Program-made: the position numbers and the translations under genes
Origin: Candidatus Fermentithermobacillaceae bacterium
GTDB lineage: Bacteria > Bacillota > Sulfobacillia > Fermentithermobacillales > Fermentithermobacillaceae
Assembly (NCBI GenBank): GCA_012842105.1
Contig: DUTL01000336.1
Span: 1-5,320 of the forward strand
Direction of reading: 5' to 3'
Length of the DNA: 5,320 nt
The notes under the pieces: generated by a model
The model's database searches: none
Told to the model about the DNA's origin: nothing
What the model saw: only the letters and a program-made list of their open reading frames with translations
Shown: positions 1-5,320 of the stretch, one piece after another
Layout of the letters: every line of letters begins with the position of its first letter
Position numbering within the stretch: position 1 is the first letter of the stretch

Positions 1-258
1 CCCCTCGCGAGCGCCCCGTTCTGCGCCTGTTTTTCCGTATGTGATTCTCACAGGTTCTCCGAAACACTTGCCGGAAACCCTGGCCGCCATCCAAATGGCC
101 GACTCATAAGTGTTTCTGTCGGCGTTAATCTCTGTCTGCACCCAAACGATCTTAGAGCCATCCGGGGCGATTTCCGGATCGCCTACGGACTTGAGCCGCC
201 AGAGATCTTCAAATGATACGGGGCGTTTACTGTTCTCGAAAGTTTCCAGGTTATCCAT
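1..258 (-). CDS. S9-family serine peptidase (prolyl oligopeptidase/acylaminoacyl peptidase-like), N-terminal fragment
   Basis: The reading frame opens at an ATG at 258 and stays open to the window edge, giving 86 residues of an incomplete protein. The fragment has the usual opening of S9 peptidases: a short leader, then FEDLWRLKSVGDPEIAPDGS (residues 15-34), then KIVWVQTEIN and a YESAIWM segment (residues 51-57). This corresponds to the first blade of the N-terminal beta-propeller that guards the active site in dipeptidyl-peptidase IV/acylaminoacyl-peptidase relatives. Family members are usually 600-700 residues, and the Ser-Asp-His alpha/beta-hydrolase domain would lie to the left of the window, so catalytic competence cannot be judged. 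No signal peptide is visible, which fits a cytoplasmic enzyme that trims short or N-acylated peptides. The start is fixed by an excellent ribosome-binding site 8 bases upstream. GC is about 54%, higher than much of the glycosyltransferase DNA next to it. Family assignment is fairly sure; the subfamily is not. Confidence 0.82.
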   Translation of the reverse strand, partial: MDNLETFENSKRPVSFEDLWRLKSVGDPEIAPDGSKIVWVQTEINADRNTYESAIWMAARVSGKCFGEPVRITYGKTGAERGAREG

Positions 259-491
259 ACGCGCATCCTCCTTTGATACCGGTGATGCTAACCGACTTGT
301 GCCGTCTACTTTACTTGATTTGGGTTCGGTAACCGGATACGTTGTTTAGTTTTCTCTTGGTACGGTTCATTACTTCTGCAATAGACACAACTTATTAGAC
401 TTCCATGATTAAGTGTATATTATGTTGCTTGGCGAGAGGAAGTTGGAGCAGGTGAGGAAATCAGATAACAAGCAATTCAATATGAAGAATC
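259..491. other. Intergenic region between methyltransferase-GT4 gene and S9 peptidase gene
   Basis: This 233-base AT-rich gap separates two genes that both point left. Apart from the peptidase ribosome-binding site it holds no clear feature. I looked for an intrinsic terminator after the methyltransferase-GT4 stop codon and found no GC-rich stem followed by a T run; the only hairpin near the stop is a 4-base-pair stem at 476-486. An AT-rich stretch near 411-421 (minus-strand CATAATATA) could act as a -10 element, but no convincing -35 lies 16-18 bases upstream. The length of the gap and the strong separate ribosome-binding site make independent transcription of the peptidase likely, though no promoter can be pinned down by eye. 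Confidence 0.5.
267..274 (-). promoter_or_regulatory. Shine-Dalgarno site of the S9 peptidase gene
   Basis: On the minus strand the bases read AAAGGAGG, a near-perfect match to the 16S rRNA 3' end, with 8 bases between it and the ATG at 258. This optimal spacing decides the start of the peptidase gene and suggests strong translation. It also shows that this genome uses canonical Shine-Dalgarno initiation, which is relevant when weighing the doubtful starts of the other two genes. Confidence 0.85.
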
Positions 492-2159
492 CTAATCTCG
501 GACATGTCGATATGCATTTCGCCAAGACTCTATCACGGATCTTAAGTAGGCATCAACCATCCCAACCATTTTGGGCAACGCAAGACGTAACGCAGTGCGC
601 CTTCCATTTGCCCCCATTTTCTGCCGAGCGTGTTCGTTCTCTAAGAGATAAATGACAGATGCAGCCAAGCTTCTTACATCGCCTGGTTCTGCAACCAAAG
701 CGTTGAAACCTTGATCAACATAAGTATCGTTTCCTCCGCAAGCAGTCGTCACCACAGACACTCCAGAAGCCATTGCCTCTAATGGCGGCATACCGAAACC
801 TTCGTACCAAGAAGTGAATAGAAAAATATCCGATGTCCTATACTCTTGTGCAAGCTGATCTTGAGAAGGATTGACTATGTACGTGATCGGAAAAGGCAAA
901 TTATTAATCGAAGGCTTACTCTGACAGACCCATTTTACACTAAAGTCATAGCCGGCCGCTTTAACCGTGCACAAAGTCCTAACAGCCACATCAAGTCCTT
1001 TGAAGCGCAAGGCAGGATTACCAACCAGCAGAATAGTGTTGCTATTACTCTTATCGCCAGGATAATAGAAATCGGTATCGATCCCATTCAGCAAGACTAT
1101 GGCTCGCCTGTCGTATCGAGTCTCAATGATTCCTGCAACGAGTGGCGACACAGCAGCCAGGTAACATGGCTGGCGATAGCAGGTTTCCAGATAATGTTCT
1201 AATTCATTAGTTAAACCGTCTCCGAACAGCCACTCATGCCCCTGCTCCCAGTACACTACGGGAACCTTGCTATTCACTAATCGAGGAACTTGACTAACCC
1301 ATCCGGCCATTATCACATCGCAATCTTCAACATAATCCAAATAACTGTTTCCGGGAGTTACCAAAATCTCCCGGTCCACCGTAGTTTCAGACCAATCTGG
1401 CAACACAGATTCTCCGAATTCTCCAGACCCCAAAGCATAAATCCTATTGCCCATCATACGCATGATCTTCATCTGCTGAAGAAGCATCTTCATGCCTCCG
1501 GTTAGGTTCTTATGAGGCAGTACATATCCTAGAGTCATGGGCCTCATGGAATCCGCCGGAATGTTGACAGGCCTGTCAACATTTTCTACGTTAGGATTCT
1601 TAAACAATGAATCAGGAGGCCGAATCGTGAAAATCTGCGCCCAATTATCACCAACTCTCACAGATTGGTATGAGTGCCTAAATTCAGACAGATCTATGAT
1701 CGACCATCTGCTCTCGTGTTGCTCATACTCATTACCAAGATAAGCAGTCTGCGGTTCAGGATAGAGAGGCGTTGAAACAATCAGAGCTCTATTGGTATGC
1801 TTGAGTAACAGTCTAAGTAAGTTATAGCCTTTAGCCTTGCTGAAATGCTCAATGACATCAATAAGAAGAATAACATCATAGTCAGGTAATCGGTCAATTA
1901 CATCGAAAACATCCGAATAGTACACATTGTCGTATATATGGTCATGGATGGGATTCTTGTAGTCCTCAAACACTTCAATACCATCCAGTCTAGTTTTCCA
2001 ATACTTCTTATCATAGCGCTCAAAAGGAATTTCCAGAACATCTCTTATGAGCATTCCGAACTTGCCGAAACCAATGCCAACATCCAGAATGGACTGCGGC
2101 TTTTCTGCAATAATTGAATCCAAAATCGCAGGAATTGCTTGATACCAGCTAGTAGGCAT
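492..2159 (-). CDS. Two-domain protein: class I SAM-dependent methyltransferase fused to GT4-type glycosyltransferase
   Basis: The 555-residue product has two parts. Residues 1 to about 180 form a SAM-dependent methyltransferase: motif I is ILDVGIGFGKFG (24-35), and a post-motif DVIEH (101-105) follows the hydrophobic strand VILLI. Residues about 207-540 form a GT-B glycosyltransferase resembling family GT4: the N-lobe opens LGYVLPHKNLTGG (210-222), WEQGHEW lies at 304-310, the interlobe NGID is at 358-361, and the C-lobe has LLVGNPALRFKGLD (377-390). The retaining GT4 E-x7-E signature is in EGFGMPPLE (E453 and E461), where the nucleotide-sugar donor binds. No signal peptide or membrane helix is seen, so it should act in the cytoplasm, adding a sugar and possibly methylating it or the acceptor. 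Donor and acceptor cannot be read from sequence. The ATG at 2159 is preferred because it sits just before the conserved methyltransferase start and follows a GGAGGAG site; the frame continues upstream to a GTG at 2273 (38 more residues) that lacks such a site. Confidence 0.88.
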   Translation of the reverse strand: MPTSWYQAIPAILDSIIAEKPQSILDVGIGFGKFGMLIRDVLEIPFERYDKKYWKTRLDGIEVFEDYKNPIHDHIYDNVYYSDVFDVIDRLPDYDVILLIDVIEHFSKAKGYNLLRLLLKHTNRALIVSTPLYPEPQTAYLGNEYEQHESRWSIIDLSEFRHSYQSVRVGDNWAQIFTIRPPDSLFKNPNVENVDRPVNIPADSMRPMTLGYVLPHKNLTGGMKMLLQQMKIMRMMGNRIYALGSGEFGESVLPDWSETTVDREILVTPGNSYLDYVEDCDVIMAGWVSQVPRLVNSKVPVVYWEQGHEWLFGDGLTNELEHYLETCYRQPCYLAAVSPLVAGIIETRYDRRAIVLLNGIDTDFYYPGDKSNSNTILLVGNPALRFKGLDVAVRTLCTVKAAGYDFSVKWVCQSKPSINNLPFPITYIVNPSQDQLAQEYRTSDIFLFTSWYEGFGMPPLEAMASGVSVVTTACGGNDTYVDQGFNALVAEPGDVRSLAASVIYLLENEHARQKMGANGRRTALRLALPKMVGMVDAYLRSVIESWRNAYRHVRD

Positions 2160-2170
2160 TTGAACACACA

Positions 2171-2179
2171 CTCTCCTCC
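2171..2179 (-). promoter_or_regulatory. Probable Shine-Dalgarno site of the methyltransferase-GT4 gene
   Basis: The minus strand reads GGAGGAGAG, ending 11 bases before the ATG at 2159 (13 bases if only GGAGGAG is counted). This is longer than ideal, but it is the only strong Shine-Dalgarno match near any candidate start of this gene, and the GTG at 2273 has none at normal spacing. An 8-base palindrome, AGACGTCT (2180-2187), abuts it on the upstream side and might fold or bind a regulator; that is speculation. Confidence 0.55.
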
Positions 2180-2342
2180 AGACGTCTCTGCCTAAGTTAA
2201 TTCGACAAACACTGGTCAAAACTTTAGCCGTAAAAACCAGTTTCGAGTACTTTAATGCAACTCGCTGCCACACCGTAGGTATTTAACTGCCTGATTTCCT
2301 GTGAGGTTTCCAGCTGCTCGGGTTGCTCCTAAGTAGAGAACT

Positions 2343-2351
2343 CTTATAGCA
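2343..2351 (-). promoter_or_regulatory. Candidate extended -10 promoter element for the methyltransferase-GT4 gene
   Basis: The minus strand reads TGCTATAAG: a 5/6 match to the TATAAT -10 box preceded by the TGn of extended -10 promoters. The hexamer 17 bases upstream, TTCGCC, matches the -35 consensus poorly, as is common for extended -10 promoters. Transcription would start near 2336 and give an untranslated leader of about 175 bases before the ATG at 2159. The prediction rests on one motif in AT-rich DNA, so it is weak. Confidence 0.3.
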
Positions 2352-2355
2352 TCGT

Positions 2356-2361
2356 TTGACA
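2356..2361 (+). promoter_or_regulatory. Candidate -35 element (TTGACA) for the GT2-TPR gene
   Basis: A perfect TTGACA lies on the plus strand ahead of the large rightward gene. No hexamer 16-19 bases downstream is a good match to TATAAT; the region reads GACTTCTACC. If it is a promoter it is probably weak or activator-dependent. Initiation would be near 2391, so the upstream TTG at 2390 could hardly be the translation start, in agreement with a start further in. Confidence 0.22.
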
Positions 2362-2460
2362 TCTAGGCGAAACAACTGACTTCTACCTATTGAAATCAGA
2401 TAGTCTTTCGATGTTAACATTAGATGGTCGTAAGTCTATGGCGGTCCGCCGCTTATGCAA

Positions 2461-2467
2461 GGGAGAG
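2461..2467 (+). promoter_or_regulatory. Possible Shine-Dalgarno site deciding the GT2-TPR start
   Basis: The bases GGGAGAG contain GGAG, with 8 bases between its last G and the in-frame TTG at 2474. It is the only purine-rich match at normal distance from any candidate start at this end of the frame (2390, 2411, 2438, 2474). It is moderate rather than strong and lies inside the longer open frame, so the call is tentative. Confidence 0.4.
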
Positions 2468-2473
2468 AATGTT

Positions 2474-5224
2474 TTGAGCAGGCACAATCACTTTGGTAAC
2501 GATAGTTTACAAACCAGCCAGTCAGAACATCTTGATTATATCGATACAGATTCGTACCTTCAAGATGCGTGCCTAAAGGAGTTGGTCACTGCAGATCTGT
2601 TTATTCGCCTAGACAAACATACTAAGAGGCGAGAAACTCGGGCTCGTAAAGTGGATAAAGTGGCCGCTCAATACATCCTAGCACCCAAAATACATCTGGA
2701 TTGTCAAACTCTATCTAAAACTACAGTTGAGCCAAACTCTGGCCAATCTGATTGCACAAGTAAAAGCAACGCTAGTACAACCGCCATGGGAGACGTTTGG
2801 CTCGTAGCACCTGAACTCTCGGACTCACTTGAGCCAGCCCTGAATATTGCCAAGCAGTTCTTGTCTAGCGATTATGCCGTCCATTTGGTAACCCGCTTGA
2901 AGCCCAATGATGTGGAGCATGCCTTGAACAAGTACGAACTGGTCATCAACAACACAGACAGCAGAAATGAAAATGAAATTCACTATCACTTCGTAAAGCC
3001 CCTCGAGTCGTATTGTTCACATATCAGAAAAACAGGACTAATATTATCCTTCTACCTTCCATTATCTGCAAGCCTCAGTATTCATGAAATAAAACATATT
3101 CTTGTGGTAGATGCCTCCCAAAACGAATCAATGCTTCTGTTAGGCAGAGCAGAAAACAACCTCAAACGGAAAGCAAAGAATTGTCTCCCCCAGTCTGCCA
3201 TAGTGGACCTAGCCTCTATTCCGGATAAAGTGGCTACCTGGAACAGTGATGCCGGTTCTCAACTCGAGCCGGTGCTATCAAGAAAAATCTTCGACTTAGA
3301 AGCCATCTATCTACAAAACACTCAAGACTCAGAAACACCCGGTAACCTACCGCCCCCCCGTATTCCCACCCTTTCAGCATGCTTGATAGCCAAAGACGAA
3401 GAGGGCATGATAGAGGATTGCTTGTTGTCTCTTGTACCGGTTGCCGATGAAGTCATTCTTAATGATACAGGCTCCAAGGATAATACAGCCGAACTAGCTG
3501 AAAATTACGGGGCAAAAGTCATAAGAACCCATTGGGAAAATGACTTTTCCAAATCAAGGAATGAATCCATTGATATAGCTCAAGGAAACTACATCCTTAT
3601 CATAGATGCAGATGAAAGACTAACCGAAGATTCAAAAATAATCCTCAAAAAAGAACTGCTAGGAAACGGAGATGCATATCTAGTCACCATTACTAATCGT
3701 TCCGATAACCCCTTTGCAGTTAGCCTGGACATCGTAAGGCTCTTCAAAAATTTCCCATCATACAGGTTTGCAGGGGAGATACATGAGCAAATAGCCCAGT
3801 CGATCAAGGGGCCTACCTTCAAAAGCAAGATAGAAATGGAGCACTACGGATACAGCGAAATAGTCTCCTATGCAAAAGACAAGCGAACCCGAAACATACT
3901 CCTCCTTGCAGATAAGTTCGCCAAAGACAAGAAAATTTACGACCTGTTCCAAATCGGGGTTGAACTAAAATCCACGGGCAACCTGGATGAATCATCGAGA
4001 ATCTTGTCAGAAGTCTATGTAAATAGCGATAAGCGATTGCCTTTTGTGGCCACTGCTGCTATTGAAGCCTTTGAAAGCTATCGAGGTTTGGGCCGGCTAG
4101 ACACTGCAATAGAATTTGCAGAACAAGTGCTACGTGATATCCCGGATTTGCTTTTTCTCGCTTGTCTCCTTGCTGATGTGCTGATTTGTAGTGAAAAATA
4201 CGAAGAGGCAATCGATGTGATCCGGTTCTCTCGAAATTCCCCCTCTTCCGGCAAGCCTGTGCGGCACCTATCAGGTGAAAACACCTATGTATATCACTGG
4301 CTAAAAGCAAGGGCCAAACAAGGCCTCGGTGATATGGAAGGCGCCCTAGGAGATATTGAGGTTGCCCTTTCTTACCAGGGGTCGTGGGCTCCCGCCCAGG
4401 TTTTTCTGGCCACTCACTGGGCTGACCAAACGGTGAAAACACTCCTTCCGCTTAGCCCAGGCACTGTCAGACCTGCCGTCAAGCAATTACTGGCAAATGA
4501 AAAGCCCAGTGATGCAGAAACCCTGGCCATCGAGTTCAAGGATGCGGGAGCCTTAGGGGAAGTATACCTGTGGCGTCACGACTTTGAAAAGGCGGCTAAG
4601 GCGTTTGCAGAATCAGAAGATCCCTATGATCAGGACAGGAGTCTGGCCCTAATAGCATCGGGCTTGGCCAAGCCCTGTTCCAGATACTCAGCAATAACAC
4701 CAAATAGGCAGTGTGGAGGCTACTATGTTTTCCGAAGCATTCCTGCACCGAGCGGACGACTCCCACAAGTTGTGAACCTTCTGAGTTTCTTGCTGGATAT
4801 TCGAGACATGCCCCACTTCTACAAAGGAATTGCAGTCCTTTCGAACGCGAAGGACCCGGAACTGCTTGTGGGGAGACTCTTGTACGAAAAAGGCTACCTG
4901 GATCTAGCCCTTGAACCCTTAATACAATCCTGCTCGAATAAGAAGAGTCCTGATGCCCTTGCAATGCTGGGAAATATTACCTACCTCGGAAACCATTTTG
5001 AGGAGGCTCTCGTATTCTATGATGAGCTTTCTGAATTCAGACATCTCACTGTTTCTGAATGCATGTCTTACATAAATGCTCTTCTAAAAAACGAGAACCC
5101 CCTGAAAGCTTTGGCTGTTTTGGAAGAGAGTCTGAGAGTATACCCACAAATGGCCGGTTCGAACGAGATAGCTTCCATTCAAGCCAAGCTAAGTTCACTA
5201 GCCAGCAATCACGTACAAAGCTAA
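2474..5224 (+). CDS. GT2-family glycosyltransferase with C-terminal TPR-like repeats and a long uncharacterised N-terminal region
   Basis: The product has about 916 residues. Residues 1-105 are polar and unassigned. Residues about 106-275 begin VWLVAPELSDSLEPALNIA and look like an alternating alpha/beta, possibly degenerate GT-B-like, domain. A proline linker follows at 293-295. The catalytic GT-A domain is at about 298-465: SACLIAKDEEGMIEDCLLSL (301-320), NDTGSKDN (330-337), the metal-binding DADE (378-381), GEIHEQ (434-439) and EHYGY (456-460). This order is typical of TPR-linked GT2 enzymes related to SunS-type peptide glycosyltransferases. Helical repeats follow at about 489-585 and 798-891, with weaker repeats between; such repeats usually bind a protein acceptor. 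No signal peptide or membrane helix is seen. The frame is open from a TTG at 2390, with ATGs at 2411 and 2438, but none has a ribosome-binding site. The TTG at 2474 follows GGGAGAG at good spacing and is preferred with modest confidence. Function as a glycosyltransferase is well supported; the sugar and acceptor are unknown. Confidence 0.88.
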   Translation: MSRHNHFGNDSLQTSQSEHLDYIDTDSYLQDACLKELVTADLFIRLDKHTKRRETRARKVDKVAAQYILAPKIHLDCQTLSKTTVEPNSGQSDCTSKSNASTTAMGDVWLVAPELSDSLEPALNIAKQFLSSDYAVHLVTRLKPNDVEHALNKYELVINNTDSRNENEIHYHFVKPLESYCSHIRKTGLILSFYLPLSASLSIHEIKHILVVDASQNESMLLLGRAENNLKRKAKNCLPQSAIVDLASIPDKVATWNSDAGSQLEPVLSRKIFDLEAIYLQNTQDSETPGNLPPPRIPTLSACLIAKDEEGMIEDCLLSLVPVADEVILNDTGSKDNTAELAENYGAKVIRTHWENDFSKSRNESIDIAQGNYILIIDADERLTEDSKIILKKELLGNGDAYLVTITNRSDNPFAVSLDIVRLFKNFPSYRFAGEIHEQIAQSIKGPTFKSKIEMEHYGYSEIVSYAKDKRTRNILLLADKFAKDKKIYDLFQIGVELKSTGNLDESSRILSEVYVNSDKRLPFVATAAIEAFESYRGLGRLDTAIEFAEQVLRDIPDLLFLACLLADVLICSEKYEEAIDVIRFSRNSPSSGKPVRHLSGENTYVYHWLKARAKQGLGDMEGALGDIEVALSYQGSWAPAQVFLATHWADQTVKTLLPLSPGTVRPAVKQLLANEKPSDAETLAIEFKDAGALGEVYLWRHDFEKAAKAFAESEDPYDQDRSLALIASGLAKPCSRYSAITPNRQCGGYYVFRSIPAPSGRLPQVVNLLSFLLDIRDMPHFYKGIAVLSNAKDPELLVGRLLYEKGYLDLALEPLIQSCSNKKSPDALAMLGNITYLGNHFEEALVFYDELSEFRHLTVSECMSYINALLKNENPLKALAVLEESLRVYPQMAGSNEIASIQAKLSSLASNHVQS

Positions 5225-5320
5225 CCGTCAGCCATCTAGATGACTTCCACAGCACCATACATGCCGTTCGGTATGTGGCGCTTCCAGATGCACTGGCGTA
5301 TCCATTTAGGCTATCCTCGG
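5225..5320. other. Region downstream of the GT2-TPR gene, with a weak hairpin
   Basis: The last 96 bases contain an 8-base-pair imperfect stem with a GTTC loop at 5258-5277 (TACATGCC paired with GGTATGTG, including two G-T pairs). No T run follows it, so it is not a convincing intrinsic terminator. A second in-frame stop (TAG at 5237) follows the TAA at 5222, after which the same frame stays open to the window edge from an ATG at 5240, without a ribosome-binding site. No gene can be supported here. Confidence 0.4.

Larger units (their letters stand above)
2160..2473. other. Divergent control region between the two glycosyltransferase genes
   Basis: These 314 bases separate the two divergent genes if the preferred starts are right, or 116 bases (2274-2389) if the longest frames are translated. 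It contains a candidate minus-strand extended -10 element, a perfect plus-strand TTGACA, and a short inverted repeat AGAG-AA-CTCT at 2335-2344 close to the predicted minus-strand transcription start. Both open frames continue into it, but those extensions have no ribosome-binding site and do not look like part of the conserved domains. I see no riboswitch, RNA gene or terminator in it. A shared operator is possible, since the candidate promoters lie within about 20 bases of each other. Confidence 0.45.

Noticed and set aside
331..339. Short inverted repeat CGGTAACCG in the gap upstream of the peptidase, considered as an operator
   Set aside because: Only a 9-base near-palindrome with no extended symmetry, no second copy, and no promoter nearby to give it meaning.
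311..370. Minus-strand 19-residue basic peptide upstream of the peptidase gene, considered as a leader peptide
   Set aside because: There is no convincing ribosome-binding site, and no run of regulatory codons or attenuator-like hairpin follows it.
413..655. Plus-strand open frame of 80 codons overlapping the 3' end of the methyltransferase-GT4 gene
   Set aside because: It is mostly antisense to the conserved GT4 C-terminus, has no recognisable domain, and its composition is what the opposite-strand gene would produce.
846..1743. Three plus-strand open frames (846-1202, 1290-1505, 1537-1743)
   Set aside because: All lie entirely antisense to well-conserved GT4 sequence, lack ribosome-binding sites and show no protein-family features.
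3589..4964. Several minus-strand open frames (3589-3828, 3758-3952, 4059-4442, 4078-4284, 4596-4964) and a plus-strand frame at 4711-4914
   Set aside because: They are shadows of the GT2-TPR gene in other frames; the sense frame carries the recognisable GT2 motifs and repeats.
5046..5258. Minus-strand open frame of 70 codons at the right end
   Set aside because: Most of it is antisense to the end of the GT2-TPR gene, and it has no ribosome-binding site or family resemblance.
5258..5277. Hairpin after the GT2-TPR stop codon, considered as an intrinsic terminator
   Set aside because: The stem has two G-T pairs and is followed by GCGCTTCC rather than a T run.

Overview
The window looks like chromosomal DNA from a moderate-GC bacterium, most likely a Gram-positive Bacillota of the Bacillus/Paenibacillus/Alicyclobacillus kind. 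The basis is thin: a strong AAAGGAGG ribosome-binding site, apparent GTG/TTG start options, and a protein set typical of such genomes. No rRNA, tRNA, mobile element or CRISPR array is visible, so this placement is inference and the genus cannot be named.

Layout. Positions 1-258 (minus) hold the first 86 codons of an S9-family (prolyl oligopeptidase/acylaminoacyl peptidase-like) serine peptidase that runs off the left edge. Positions 259-491 are a 233-base gap upstream of it. Positions 492-2159 (minus) encode a 555-residue two-domain enzyme, a class I SAM-dependent methyltransferase joined to a GT4-type glycosyltransferase. Positions 2160-2473 are the divergent control region. Positions 2474-5224 (plus; the open frame extends back to a TTG at 2390) encode a large protein of about 916 residues. 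It has an N-terminal part of unknown function, a GT2 (GT-A fold) glycosyltransferase domain and a long TPR-like helical-repeat C-terminus. The last 96 bases hold a weak hairpin and no supported gene.

How the genes fit together. The two glycosyltransferase genes are transcribed divergently from a shared region and lack signal peptides and membrane segments, so both products should be cytoplasmic. A methyltransferase-GT4 fusion facing a GT2-TPR protein suggests a small glycosylation locus that builds or caps a glycan on a surface polymer or a protein (flagellin, S-layer, spore-surface protein or peptide). No acceptor, sugar-nucleotide pathway or exporter gene lies in the window, so the substrate is unknown. 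The S9 peptidase is co-oriented with the methyltransferase-GT4 gene but has its own strong ribosome-binding site after a long gap, and a functional link is not indicated.

The points most worth a second look are the domain fusion, the roughly 300-residue unassigned N-terminal half of the GT2-TPR protein, a C7 tract exactly in the linker before its catalytic domain, a GC-rich patch over its TPR part, and unsettled start codons for both glycosyltransferases.
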